Shown: positions 1 through 8,379, counted from the first letter of the stretch. The stretch is DNA of 64,000 bases from an uncultured Lachnospiraceae bacterium (GCA_910585465.1 CAJUEW010000004.1:62001-126000), one strand, 5' to 3'. Numbers and translations: made by a program. Notes: a model not told the origin generated them from the sequence alone.

Positions 1-455
1 CGAATCTGAAAGCTCCGGTAGATCTGCTCCAATAAAATCACTCTCATAAGCTGATGAGGAAAGGTCATCCTCGAAAAGCTCAGGCTGTAATCTGCTCTTT
101 CCAGCACAGAAGGAGCCAGTCCAAGAGAACCGCCGATCACGAACACTATATGGCTGATACCGCTCACATTCCATCGCTCCATCTGCTCTGACAGCTCTAC
201 GGAATCCAGCATCCTTCCATCCACGGCAAGGGCGATCACAAAGGCCTGAGCCGGGATCCTCTGCAGAATCCGTCCGCCTTCTTTTTCTTTGATCTGAAGC
301 TTCAACGCTTCACTTGCGCCGTCCGGCGTCTTTTCATCCGCCACTTCCGACAGTTCCAGCCTGCAGTAACGACCAAGACGCTTTGCATATTCCCCCACTG
401 CTTCTGTCATATATTTTTCTTTCATCTTTCCCACTGCAATCACGGTAATTTTCAT
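1..455 (-). CDS. rlmH: RlmH, 23S rRNA pseudouridine-1915 N3-methyltransferase (3' end cut by window)
   Basis: Methylates pseudouridine 1915 in helix 69 of 23S rRNA on the assembled ribosome, using SAM. The reading frame starts at the ATG at 455-453, preceded by AGGAGCGATTTT, and runs off the left edge. About 151 codons are visible of a family length near 159, so only the last few residues are missing. Visible marks are the N-terminus MKITVIAVGKMKEKY, the glycine-rich knot segment VFVIGGSLG, and the SPOUT/trefoil-knot signature SKMTFPHQLMR near the C-terminus, which forms the SAM pocket. It is transcribed away from the plus-strand pair that follows. Family identity is secure from these motifs. 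Confidence 0.95.
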   Translation of the reverse strand, partial: MKITVIAVGKMKEKYMTEAVGEYAKRLGRYCRLELSEVADEKTPDGASEALKLQIKEKEGGRILQRIPAQAFVIALAVDGRMLDSVELSEQMERWNVSGISHIVFVIGGSLGLAPSVLERADYSLSFSRMTFPHQLMRVILLEQIYRSFQI

Positions 456-473
456 AAAATCGCTCCTGTCTGA

Positions 474-502
474 TTGATTATAGCATAATTTTCTATTATA
501 AT
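474..502 (+). promoter_or_regulatory. Promoter for the zinc-ribbon/pseudouridine synthase pair
   Basis: -35 TTGATT (474-479), 17-bp spacer, perfect -10 TATAAT (497-502), followed about 80 bases later by AAAGGAGG and the start at 585. It interleaves with the opposite promoter for rlmH. Confidence 0.65.
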
Positions 503-505
503 GAA
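477..505 (-). promoter_or_regulatory. Promoter for rlmH
   Basis: On the minus strand a TATAAT -10 (482-477) is preceded by TGC, an extended -10 arrangement. The -35 17 bp upstream (TTCATT, 505-500) is weak. It overlaps the spacer of the opposite promoter. Confidence 0.5.
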
Positions 506-584
506 ACTTATTTAAGACTGTATTATATCTTTACAGGTTCTGTGCAACAGAAGCCTGCATCTATCACGAAAGGAGGAAGCACCT

Positions 585-1229
585 ATGCCATGGTGTCCCC
601 TATGCAGAAATGAGTATATAGAAGGCAAAACCCGCTGTCCTGACTGTGACACAGAATTGGTTTCCGAACTGACAGATGAATCTAAAGAAGAACCCGCTCT
701 CTATATTCCAACGGAAGCAGAGCTTGCCGAGCTTGCGGCACGCAAAGCTGCTGCCGCCCGTATGACTACCTATACTTCTGCCAAAACCAGACATTCCGAA
801 ACAAAATCTTCAGCCTGGACCTTTTTGATTATAGGCAGCATCGGATTTTTTGTCATTACGCTGGCACTGTTTGATGTTATCACGCTTCCGCTGAATAACT
901 TCTCTTTATTTATCATGGAAGCAATGTTTATTATCTTTCTGGGTATTTCCGGCGTTTCCTTTAAAAATGCCGCAAAAATGCTGGACGAGATTTCCATGGA
1001 GGACTGCCTGGAAACCCGTATCAAAGCATGGGCAAAGGAACATCTGACTGTCGGTGAGCTGACTGCCGGGCTGGAGGCCGATACTTCTGAAGAAATGAAA
1101 TATTTTATGGTTTCGGCCCTGATCCGTGAACGGCTGATGCTGGCATTTCCCGAAGTGGATGATGCATATGCAGAAGAACTGACCGAAAATTTTTATAATG
1201 AGCTTTTTTCTGAGGACGGAAATTTATGA
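585..1229 (+). CDS. Zinc-ribbon membrane protein of unknown function
   Basis: A 214-residue protein I do not recognise by name. The N-terminus holds a compact zinc ribbon, CPLC (residues 4-7) and CPDC (18-21), followed by an acidic linker. Two hydrophobic segments at about 79-101 and 106-127 predict a membrane hairpin. A soluble charged C-terminal domain of about 85 residues follows. The start has a strong AAAGGAGG nine bases upstream. The stop overlaps the next start (ATGA at 1226-1229), so it is translationally coupled to a pseudouridine synthase. It may be a membrane-tethered regulatory or scaffold protein; no enzymatic motif is visible. Confidence 0.75.
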   Translation: MPWCPLCRNEYIEGKTRCPDCDTELVSELTDESKEEPALYIPTEAELAELAARKAAAARMTTYTSAKTRHSETKSSAWTFLIIGSIGFFVITLALFDVITLPLNNFSLFIMEAMFIIFLGISGVSFKNAAKMLDEISMEDCLETRIKAWAKEHLTVGELTAGLEADTSEEMKYFMVSALIRERLMLAFPEVDDAYAEELTENFYNELFSEDGNL

Positions 1230-1822
1230 CCTACCACTATTACATGTTCCATAAACCCTTCGGCTGTATCACTGCCCGCCGGGATGCACGCTTTCCTGTG
1301 GTAATGGACTATTTCCGGCATCTGCACAATGAAAAACTGTCCCCGGTGGGACGTCTGGATCGGGAGACAGAAGGACTTCTGATGATCACAGACGACGGCA
1401 GGTGGAATCAGAATATGAGCCATCCCGCCTATCATGTCCCTAAAACCTATGAATTTATGGCCATGGGCACCCTGAACGAAGAAAAAATAAAGTATCTGTC
1501 CAACGGGATTCTTTTAACCGGAGCAGACCGTCCGACTTCAGGAGCAGAGCTTACAGTCACCGGACAGACTACTCTCTCCTGCGTCCGTCCTGCCCTCCAT
1601 CCGGACATGCAGGAAAAATTAAAGTACAATCTTCCCAATCACCCTGTTGTCTGCGGTCAAATCACTATTACAGAAGGCAAAAAGCGTCAGATTCGCCGGA
1701 TGCTGAAGGCTGTAGACTGCTGTGTTATCTATTTGAAACGGCTTTCCATTGGCAGTATTGTACTGGATCCTGCATTAAGGCCCGGTGAATTTAAAGAATA
1801 CTCCCCCTTTCATACAACTTAA
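1226..1822 (+). CDS. RsuA/RluE-type pseudouridine synthase lacking an S4 domain
   Basis: Isomerises uridine to pseudouridine in rRNA. The 198-residue protein begins directly in the catalytic domain (YYMFHKPFGCITA). It carries the family signature GRLDRETEGLL at about residues 42-52, whose Asp is the catalytic residue, and the C-terminal EGKKRQIRRM motif near 150-159. The N-terminal S4 RNA-binding domain of E. coli RsuA and many relatives is absent. That resembles RluE/RluF-like short members and leaves the target uridine uncertain. Its start lies inside the stop of the preceding gene, and a long perfect terminator follows. Confidence 0.88.
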   Translation: MTYHYYMFHKPFGCITARRDARFPVVMDYFRHLHNEKLSPVGRLDRETEGLLMITDDGRWNQNMSHPAYHVPKTYEFMAMGTLNEEKIKYLSNGILLTGADRPTSGAELTVTGQTTLSCVRPALHPDMQEKLKYNLPNHPVVCGQITITEGKKRQIRRMLKAVDCCVIYLKRLSIGSIVLDPALRPGEFKEYSPFHTT

Positions 1823-1843
1823 ATAAATGGAATTATTTCCGCA

Positions 1844-1884
1844 AAAAAGCTTTTCAGGAATCTGACATTCCTGAAAAGCTTTTT
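1844..1884. terminator. Bidirectional terminator, 18-bp perfect stem
   Basis: Arms 1844-1861 and 1867-1884 pair perfectly over 18 bp around the loop CTGAC. The stem ends in A5/T5, so a T-run follows on either strand. It serves both the plus-strand pair and the convergent nfnA-nfnB operon. Confidence 0.9.
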
Positions 1885-1904
1885 ATTTGTTTCGCTTTTA
1901 ATTC

Positions 1905-3293
1905 TTATTTATTGCTCAAATACTCGTGTATTCCTTTAGCAGCTGTTTTTCCGGCTCCCATTGCCAAAATAACAGTAGCCGCGCCTGTCACCGCGTCGCC
2001 GCCTGCATATACTCCCTCTTTTGAGGTTGCTCCGGTATCCTCTGTAGCTACAATACACTGTCTTCTGTTAATCTCCAGTCCCTTGGTTGTAGAAGAAATC
2101 AGCGGATTCGGAGAAGTACCCAGAGACATAACCACTGTATCACATTCAATTACAAACTCAGAACCCGGAACCTCCACCGGACGGCGTCTTCCGGAAGCAT
2201 CCGGCTCGCCAAGCTCCATTCTGATACATTTTATGCCGGTTACCCAGTCATTTTCATTTACAAGAATCTCCACCGGATTTGTCAGAAGATCAAATATAAT
2301 CCCCTCTTCCTTTGCGTGATGTACTTCTTCCACACGGGCGGGAAGCTCGGACTCACTGCGTCTGTACACAATATGGGTTTCTGCGCCAAGACGAAGCGCA
2401 GTACGCGCCGCATCCATAGCCACATTGCCGCCGCCGACTACCACTACCTTTTTGCCATGTACAATCGGCGTATCATAATCCGGATTAAATGCCTTCATTA
2501 AATTATTTCTGGTCAGATACTCATTTGCTGAGAGAACGCCGCATGCAGTCTCTCCCGGAATACCCATAAACTTCGGCAGACCCGCGCCGGAACCGATAAA
2601 TACCGCGTCAAAGCCTTCCTCCTCAATCAGCTCATCCAGCTTCACAGTCTTGCCGACAATTACATCAGTCTCGATTTTAACGCCAAGAGATTTTACATTC
2701 TCAACCTCCGGCCCCACAACACGATCCTTAGGAAGACGGAACTCCGGAATACCATAAACAAGAACACCGCCTGCTTTATGTAATGCCTCAAAAATTGTTA
2801 CATCATATCCTAATTTGGCAAGATCTCCTGCGCAGGTAAGACCGGAAGGACCGGAACCGATCACCGCCACCTTTTTACCGTTTTTCTCTGCCGGAGGAGC
2901 AGGCTTGATATTGTTCTCACGCGCCCAGTCAGCAACGAAACGTTCCAGCTTACCGATGGAAATCGGATCTCCCTTCTTTCCGCGGATGCATTTCCCCTCA
3001 CACTGGCTCTCCTGGGGACATACACGGCCGCACACTGCCGGAAGTGCGGAAGAACGGCTGATAACCTGAAATGCTTCGTCAAATTTTTCTTCTTTTACTG
3101 CCGCAATAAATTCCGGAATATTAATAGATACCGGACATCCTTCCATACATTTTGCATTTTTACAGGTAATACAGCGCTGCGCCTCTTCCACTGCCTCTTC
3201 TTTATTATAACCATAGCATACTTCTTCAAAATTCTTAGCCCGAACCTTCGGATCCTGCTCACGAACTGGTACTTTCTTTAATACGTCTGCCAT
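1905..3293 (-). CDS. nfnB: NfnB-type NADPH/ferredoxin oxidoreductase subunit (GltA-like, Fe-S, FAD)
   Basis: A 462-residue flavoprotein of the glutamate-synthase small-subunit family. The N-terminal Fe-S region has CITCKNAKCMEGCP (about 40-55) and CGRVCPQESQCEGKC (about 88-104), for two [4Fe-4S] clusters. It is followed by an FAD Rossmann motif GSGPSGL (about 147) and an NADPH motif GGGNVAM (about 285). No glutamate synthase large subunit is present. The partner upstream is a ferredoxin-NADP reductase-like protein overlapping by one base. The pair therefore matches NfnAB, the electron-bifurcating NADH-dependent reduced ferredoxin:NADP+ oxidoreductase of clostridia. Annotation as 'glutamate synthase small subunit' would be the usual mislabel. 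Confidence 0.88.
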   Translation of the reverse strand: MADVLKKVPVREQDPKVRAKNFEEVCYGYNKEEAVEEAQRCITCKNAKCMEGCPVSINIPEFIAAVKEEKFDEAFQVISRSSALPAVCGRVCPQESQCEGKCIRGKKGDPISIGKLERFVADWARENNIKPAPPAEKNGKKVAVIGSGPSGLTCAGDLAKLGYDVTIFEALHKAGGVLVYGIPEFRLPKDRVVGPEVENVKSLGVKIETDVIVGKTVKLDELIEEEGFDAVFIGSGAGLPKFMGIPGETACGVLSANEYLTRNNLMKAFNPDYDTPIVHGKKVVVVGGGNVAMDAARTALRLGAETHIVYRRSESELPARVEEVHHAKEEGIIFDLLTNPVEILVNENDWVTGIKCIRMELGEPDASGRRRPVEVPGSEFVIECDTVVMSLGTSPNPLISSTTKGLEINRRQCIVATEDTGATSKEGVYAGGDAVTGAATVILAMGAGKTAAKGIHEYLSNK

Positions 3294-4177
3294 TATTTAT
3301 CACCTCCGCAATTTCCGCAGCCACCGTGATGGGTATCTCCCTCCTGGTATTTCAGAAGACGCCTTCCCTCTTCCGTCTTATACATAGCCGCTCTCTTCAT
3401 AGCCTGATCAAAATCGATCTTATGGCCGTCAAACTCCGGTCCGTCCACACATGCAAACTTCACTTCGTCGCCTACCATAACACGGCAGGCACCGCACATA
3501 CCGGTTCCATCCACCATAATCGGATTCATGCTGACGATTGTCGGGATACCGAGCTTCTTGGTTGTCAGACAGGCAAATTTCATCATAATCATTGGCCCGA
3601 TAGCCACACACAGGTCAAACTGCTTTCCTTCATTTACCAGCTTCTCCAGCATGGCAGTTCCCACGCCCTGGAATCCATAGCTTCCATCATCCGTACACAG
3701 ATGAAGATTGCCGACCTTGCTCATCTCATCCTCCAGAATCAGAAGGTCCTTCGTTCTCGCGCCAACTATAATGTCGCACTCAATGCCGTGATCATGCAGC
3801 CACTTCGCCTGAGGATAAACGGGAGCTGTTCCCACTCCGCCTGCAATAAACACAATTTTTTTCTTTTTCACTTCTTCCAAATCATCTGTAACAAACTCCG
3901 ACGGACGTCCCAGCGGCCCGACAAAATCGGCAATCGCATCTCCTGCCTTCAATGCAAGCAGCTTGTGAGTAGATACACCAATCGGCTGAAATACAATGGT
4001 AATAGTTCCTGCTTCCCTGTCATAATCGCAAATCGTAAGCGGAATACGCTCTGCGGACTCGTCCACCCTTACAATGATAAACTGCCCCGGCTCACAAGAC
4101 TTTGCCACTCTTGGAGCAAGGATAACTTGTTTGTAGACATTTGCAGAGAGCTGCTCTGCCTCTAAAATCTTGAACAT
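3293..4177 (-). CDS. nfnA: NfnA-type ferredoxin-NADP+ reductase subunit
   Basis: A 294-residue FAD/NAD-binding protein related to dihydroorotate dehydrogenase electron-transfer subunits. The FAD-binding barrel carries RIPLTICDYD (about 44-53). The nucleotide-binding motif is AGGVGTAPVYP (about 111). Cys residues in the CGACRVMVGDEVKFAC segment (about 228-243) would hold a [2Fe-2S] cluster. The last 15 residues are an unusual His/Gly/Cys tail (HHGGCGNCGG). It is first in the operon, with AGGAGG before the ATG, and its stop shares a base with the nfnB start. Role: the NADH and bifurcating-flavin half of NfnAB. Confidence 0.88.
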   Translation of the reverse strand: MFKILEAEQLSANVYKQVILAPRVAKSCEPGQFIIVRVDESAERIPLTICDYDREAGTITIVFQPIGVSTHKLLALKAGDAIADFVGPLGRPSEFVTDDLEEVKKKKIVFIAGGVGTAPVYPQAKWLHDHGIECDIIVGARTKDLLILEDEMSKVGNLHLCTDDGSYGFQGVGTAMLEKLVNEGKQFDLCVAIGPMIMMKFACLTTKKLGIPTIVSMNPIMVDGTGMCGACRVMVGDEVKFACVDGPEFDGHKIDFDQAMKRAAMYKTEEGRRLLKYQEGDTHHGGCGNCGGDK

Positions 4178-4233
4178 ATGCTTCCTCCTAAATTTTGTAG
4201 TAATCCTGTATCGTGACTACAAATCATATTACT

Positions 4234-4262
4234 ATCATAATGCAAAATCAGGTATATTTCAA
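4234..4262 (-). promoter_or_regulatory. Promoter of nfnA-nfnB
   Basis: Minus-strand -35 TTGAAA (4262-4257), 17-bp spacer, -10 TATGAT (4239-4234). It starts eight bases from the end of the upstream gene. Confidence 0.65.
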
Positions 4263-4269
4263 CAAAAAA

Positions 4270-5154
4270 TTATGGAACCTCAGTCATTTCTTCTGGCAAA
4301 CTTTCCATATTCTCTTCGGGAGACACATAAACTTCCGACACATTGTATATTGCTTCCATAATACCACTCATTCCGCCGTACTCATCCACAGAAACTGCCT
4401 GAAGAACTGTAAGACCTGGTGATATATATATGGGACCTTTGTACAATTTAGAATCATATCCTGGCTCTTCTCCGTTTGTTGTATAATAAATCCTGCAATC
4501 CTCCTCTGCATACAGACTTACATAAAAGCTTCCGCTGTAGTTTCCCCCCTCCATGCTGAATACCGGCTCGTCCGGATAATCAAACGTAATCTCATAGGTT
4601 CCGTCTGCCTCTTCACTCTGGAGCCCGTCAGACCGGATAAAAATAGCCCGCAGTACGGTCTTACCCTCTCCTATCTCTATCGGACGATTGTAAATCGTAC
4701 TCTGGGCGCCCGGCGTTGTTCCATCGGTTGTATAATAAATAACTCCCTCAGTCCTCTGCGCATGGGAAATTGTAAGTCTCAAAGAATAGTCATACTGCCC
4801 CGGAGCCATGCTGAACTGAGGCTTCTCCAGAAAAACCGGCTCCTCTGACTCTGCAGCCACTTCCTGAGGTTCCAGAACAAAATGGTACGAAGCCTGAAAA
4901 ACCACAATTCCCATAATCATCAGAACAACTGCCGCAATCCCGTACCTCCACTGATACCAAAATGGGGGCGCAGCAGATTTCTCCGGCTCTGACGGCCTTT
5001 CAGAAACCGGCTTTGCTGTCTGCGTATTATCCTCCGTCCTTATGGCAATATCGTCCACCGGGTTATAATCAGGAACCATCTGAATAGCCGTTCCACAATT
5101 TTCGCAATAAAATTTTCCTTCCGGAATATCGGTTCCGCATTTCTGGCATTTCAT
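4270..5154 (-). CDS. Zinc-ribbon, single-TM protein with two chitobiase-C-like domains
   Basis: A 294-residue protein of unknown function. It opens with a zinc ribbon (CQKCG at 3-7, CENCG at 17-21). A low-complexity charged linker follows, then one transmembrane segment at about 73-93. The outer part has two tandem copies of the CHB_HEX_C type (beta-sandwich found in chitobiase C-termini), recognisable by IYYTTDGTTPG and IYYTTNGEEPG. The predicted topology is a cytoplasmic ribbon and an extracellular beta-sandwich pair, suggesting envelope sensing or carbohydrate contact. It lies 25 bases after ftsK. The same domain type occurs at the start of the CotH protein at 23994-25676. Confidence 0.75.
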   Translation of the reverse strand: MKCQKCGTDIPEGKFYCENCGTAIQMVPDYNPVDDIAIRTEDNTQTAKPVSERPSEPEKSAAPPFWYQWRYGIAAVVLMIMGIVVFQASYHFVLEPQEVAAESEEPVFLEKPQFSMAPGQYDYSLRLTISHAQRTEGVIYYTTDGTTPGAQSTIYNRPIEIGEGKTVLRAIFIRSDGLQSEEADGTYEITFDYPDEPVFSMEGGNYSGSFYVSLYAEEDCRIYYTTNGEEPGYDSKLYKGPIYISPGLTVLQAVSVDEYGGMSGIMEAIYNVSEVYVSPEENMESLPEEMTEVP

Positions 5155-5179
5155 GTCAAATGATGTTTCCTTTCATCCG

Positions 5180-7792
5180 TTATACATGTTCCTCTATATA
5201 TTGCTCAAACTCTTCCATAGACATGAGCACCTTTCTTGGTTTCGTACCTTCCTCCTCACCGACTACTCCGGCATCCGCCAGCTGATCCATAATTCGGGCC
5301 GCCCGGTTAAATCCAATTTTAAACCAGCGCTGAAGCATCCCGATGGATGCCTTATCCTTCTCAATAATAAATTTGCCTGCCTCTGTAAAGAGTATATCCC
5401 GGTCACTCCCCCCTCCCGGCGTATCGGCAGATACCGCGCTCTCCACTGCCGCCTGCATCTGCTTCATTCTCTCGGCTATCTCCTCACTGCTTCCTGCATT
5501 CTCTGTATTCCGGCTGCTTAAAAATTCCACAACCGCAGCAACCTCCGCATCTGACACAAATGCGCCTTGTACACGCAGAGGCTTAGGAAGCCCGTATGGA
5601 GAAAACAGCATATCCCCTTTTCCAAGCAGCTTCTCCGCCCCATTCATATCCAGGATGGTCCTGGAATCCACGCCGGAGGAAACTGCAAAGGCAATTCTGG
5701 AGGGCATATTTGCTTTAATCAGCCCGGTAATCACATTGACAGAGGGTCTCTGTGTCGCAATGATTAAATGAATACCCGCAGCACGGGCAAGCTGCGCCAG
5801 ACGGCAGATAGCATCCTCTACTTCACCGGGAGAAACCATCATAAGATCCGCCAGCTCGTCCACAATAATAACAATCTGCGGCATTTTTTCCGGCTTATTA
5901 TCATCCTCAATAGCTGCAATAGAGTCAATTTTACTGTTATATCCTTCAATATTCCGGACATTTAGCTCTGCAAATTTATTATATCTGCCCATCATCTCCG
6001 CCACAGCCCAGTTCAGCGCCCCGGAAGCCTTCTTTGGATCTGTCACAACCGGGATCAGAAGATGAGGAATCCCGTTATAAGCGCTAAGCTCCACCACCTT
6101 GGGATCGATCATAATCAGTTTTACCTCGTCCGGCCTGGCTTTGTATAAAATGCTCATAATCAAGGTGTTAATACACACTGATTTACCGGAGCCTGTGGCT
6201 CCCGCAATCAGAAGATGAGGCATCTTCGCAATATCAGATACCATAATATTGCCTCCAATATCCTTTCCGACCGCAAAGGCAATTCTGGAGGAATGCCCTT
6301 TAAATTCCTTAGCCTCCACCAGCTCCCTGAACATTACTATGGAATTTTCCTTGTTCGGAACCTCAATTCCCACTGCCGCTTTACCGGGAATCGGCGCTTC
6401 CATACGGATATCCGGAACAGCAAGATTCAGCTTAATATCGTCCGAAAGGGCAATGATTTTACTCACCTTCACACCATGGGCAGGCTGCACTTCAAATCTG
6501 GTAACAGAAGGTCCCTGACTTGCGTCGGTCACAGTTGCGTTCACTCCAAAGTCCTCCATAATCTGCTGCAGATGGCTGGCCGTCTCCTGAAGATGAGCGG
6601 ACACGTTCTTTTTTCCTGCACCGCCCTTTGGAGCCTTCAGAAGCGAGATCGGGGGAAACTGATATTCCTTTTCTCCCGCCGGCTCATGAATCAGAGCCTT
6701 TGCAGACTCCTCTGTCTCTTTATGAGCCTCCCGCACTGCAGCCTCCGTCTCTTCTCTTTGTATTTCACGATCAGGACTCTGCTTTTTCCGCTGAATCTCC
6801 CTTTCGGCTTCAAGCTCTCTGCGGCTCAGGGCATTTTTAAGAAGATCTTCCTCACTGAAGCCAATCTCCTCCAAATCCCCGGCTGCTGCTGAGGATTTTT
6901 CACTTTCCTTATCGTTCCGGAATTCTGACTTATGTATGGAAAAAGCAAATGCCTTTTCCATCTCCGGCTGCCAGGGTACCTTTGCTGTTTCCGGAAGCGG
7001 CAAAGACTGCTTCTCTTCCTCCTGCTCTGTTTCCAGCTCCAGAAGTCCCATCTTTGTTTTTTTGGGTATTTTTATATCAGGGGTTACTCCGCTGACCCTG
7101 CGGTCCAGTCTCTGGCCCTTTTTCTGTTCTCTGCGCACTTCGGCAACTTCCCGCCTGCGTTCCATATCCTGCTTTGCAGATTCATATACTTTCCTGCTTC
7201 CTCTCGACATTCCTTTTACAAAGGAACGTTCTGTAACAATTACAATACAGATAATCAGTATGCCCAGCAGTATCAGATAGGCTCCTATTGTTCCGAACGC
7301 ATCACGAAGCACTCCGGAAATGGAGCCTCCCAGCAGGCCGCCCCCTGTCTTGTTTTCTGCACAATACTGATAAACTTCTTTTAATCCGGTCGCATCGGTC
7401 TTTGCCATTGTTACCATATGAAAAATCGCATTGAGCGCCAGACAGCCAATCACAGCTCCTGCAATTTTAATTGTCGCTATCAAATTTTCCTTGTTTGCCA
7501 GTGAAAAGAACACCAGCAGAAGCACTGCAACAGGAAAAACATAGGCAAAAAGTCCAAGACAGCCAAAAAAGAATCTGCTCAGTGAATTTCCGACCGCCCC
7601 TCCTATTCCAAAATTGCTGACAAACAGAAATATAGAGACAATAAGAAGCACAACAAGGCTTACTTCGTCCCAAATACCATTTTCCTGCTCTGCTGCTGTC
7701 TTTTTGAAATTGTTTTTTCTTGTATTCTTTGTCTCGTTTTTCTTTGCGGAAGCATTATTTTTTCTGCTTCCGGATTGACGGGTTCCACTCAT
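5180..7792 (-). CDS. ftsK: FtsK/SpoIIIE family DNA translocase
   Basis: An 870-residue septal ATPase that pumps chromosomal DNA through the closing septum. The N-terminus has a basic leader and about four transmembrane segments (roughly 45-195). A long charged Glu/Lys/Arg linker follows. The motor domain has the FtsK alpha fold (about 395-490), Walker A GATGSGKS near residue 530 and Walker B VIIVDELADL near 625. A C-terminal winged-helix gamma domain (GMLQRWFKIGFNRAARIMDQ, about 820-840) reads KOPS-type sequences. Whether it acts in vegetative segregation (SftA/FtsK) or forespore transport (SpoIIIE) cannot be told from sequence. It begins about 200 bases downstream of the HPr gene. Confidence 0.95.
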   Translation of the reverse strand: MSGTRQSGSRKNNASAKKNETKNTRKNNFKKTAAEQENGIWDEVSLVVLLIVSIFLFVSNFGIGGAVGNSLSRFFFGCLGLFAYVFPVAVLLLVFFSLANKENLIATIKIAGAVIGCLALNAIFHMVTMAKTDATGLKEVYQYCAENKTGGGLLGGSISGVLRDAFGTIGAYLILLGILIICIVIVTERSFVKGMSRGSRKVYESAKQDMERRREVAEVRREQKKGQRLDRRVSGVTPDIKIPKKTKMGLLELETEQEEEKQSLPLPETAKVPWQPEMEKAFAFSIHKSEFRNDKESEKSSAAAGDLEEIGFSEEDLLKNALSRRELEAEREIQRKKQSPDREIQREETEAAVREAHKETEESAKALIHEPAGEKEYQFPPISLLKAPKGGAGKKNVSAHLQETASHLQQIMEDFGVNATVTDASQGPSVTRFEVQPAHGVKVSKIIALSDDIKLNLAVPDIRMEAPIPGKAAVGIEVPNKENSIVMFRELVEAKEFKGHSSRIAFAVGKDIGGNIMVSDIAKMPHLLIAGATGSGKSVCINTLIMSILYKARPDEVKLIMIDPKVVELSAYNGIPHLLIPVVTDPKKASGALNWAVAEMMGRYNKFAELNVRNIEGYNSKIDSIAAIEDDNKPEKMPQIVIIVDELADLMMVSPGEVEDAICRLAQLARAAGIHLIIATQRPSVNVITGLIKANMPSRIAFAVSSGVDSRTILDMNGAEKLLGKGDMLFSPYGLPKPLRVQGAFVSDAEVAAVVEFLSSRNTENAGSSEEIAERMKQMQAAVESAVSADTPGGGSDRDILFTEAGKFIIEKDKASIGMLQRWFKIGFNRAARIMDQLADAGVVGEEEGTKPRKVLMSMEEFEQYIEEHV

Positions 7793-7944
7793 AAATTACT
7801 CCTGTCTTTTCAGTTTATCATCAGAAGCGCGCAGACGCACGCACAAGTTATCAGACTCAGGCTGACAACAAATTTTATCATATCTTGTCCAGTTTATCAT
7901 TAAAACCAGGATTCGTCAAAAAATATATCAAAATTACAATCGTA

Positions 7945-7976
7945 AAGAGGACTCACCCTTTCAGGCAAGTCCTCTT
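7945..7976 (-). terminator. Hairpin after the HPr-like gene
   Basis: 9-bp stem (7945-7953 with 7968-7976). The T-run after it is poor, so it may be a weak terminator. It separates the HPr gene from ftsK. Confidence 0.5.
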
Positions 7977-7997
7977 ATTTCCTGCTGTGTCTGAAGA

Positions 7998-8255
7998 TTA
8001 AAGATTCTCTTCAAAGAATGCAAGCATCTCTTCCGCAGCAATATCCTCATCCGATCCTTCTACTGTAACCGTAACCGTATCCTGACACTGAATGTCCAGA
8101 TCAATCACCGACAGCAGTCTCTTCAAATCTCCGGTTTTTCCTTTATTTTCAATTGAAATCTCACTCCGGAACTCTTTGGCAAGCTGAAGAATCAATCCCG
8201 CGGCACGTGCGTGCATTCCAAGCTCTTCTTTAATCGTGTACTGAAATGTTTTCAT
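7998..8255 (-). CDS. HPr-family phosphocarrier with His15 but Arg at position 46
   Basis: An 85-residue HPr fold protein. It retains the active-site His15 in GMHARAA, the residue phosphorylated by PEP and enzyme I. Pro18 of the usual HARPA is Ala here. Aligned without gaps to Bacillus HPr from residue 3 on, position 46 (LKS in HPr) reads Arg46 (LKR, codon AGA at 8120-8118). The regulatory serine used by HPr kinase/phosphorylase is therefore missing. This could be a PTS-only carrier, a paralogue specialised for another system, or an HPr-like regulator. It has its own strong promoter and stands alone. Whether a canonical HPr exists elsewhere cannot be seen. Confidence 0.85.
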   Translation of the reverse strand: MKTFQYTIKEELGMHARAAGLILQLAKEFRSEISIENKGKTGDLKRLLSVIDLDIQCQDTVTVTVEGSDEDIAAEEMLAFFEENL

Positions 8256-8290
8256 ATCCTTTTCTCCGCCCGATTACTTTTGATTTTTTT

Positions 8291-8319
8291 ATTATAACAT
8301 AAATCATCAGAAATGTAAA
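8291..8319 (-). promoter_or_regulatory. Promoter of the HPr-like gene
   Basis: -35 TTTACA (8319-8314), 17-bp spacer, perfect -10 TATAAT (8296-8291) on the minus strand, about 35 bases ahead of the start. Confidence 0.75.
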
Positions 8320-8379
8320 ATTAATTTCATCTTTTGAGTTCCTTCCTGAATTTCCGGGGCCCTGCCTCCAAAGCTCCTG

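Noticed and set aside
1905..3293. Glutamate synthase small subunit acting in ammonia assimilation
   Set aside because: No large subunit gene is present and the coupled FNR-like subunit fits NfnAB better.
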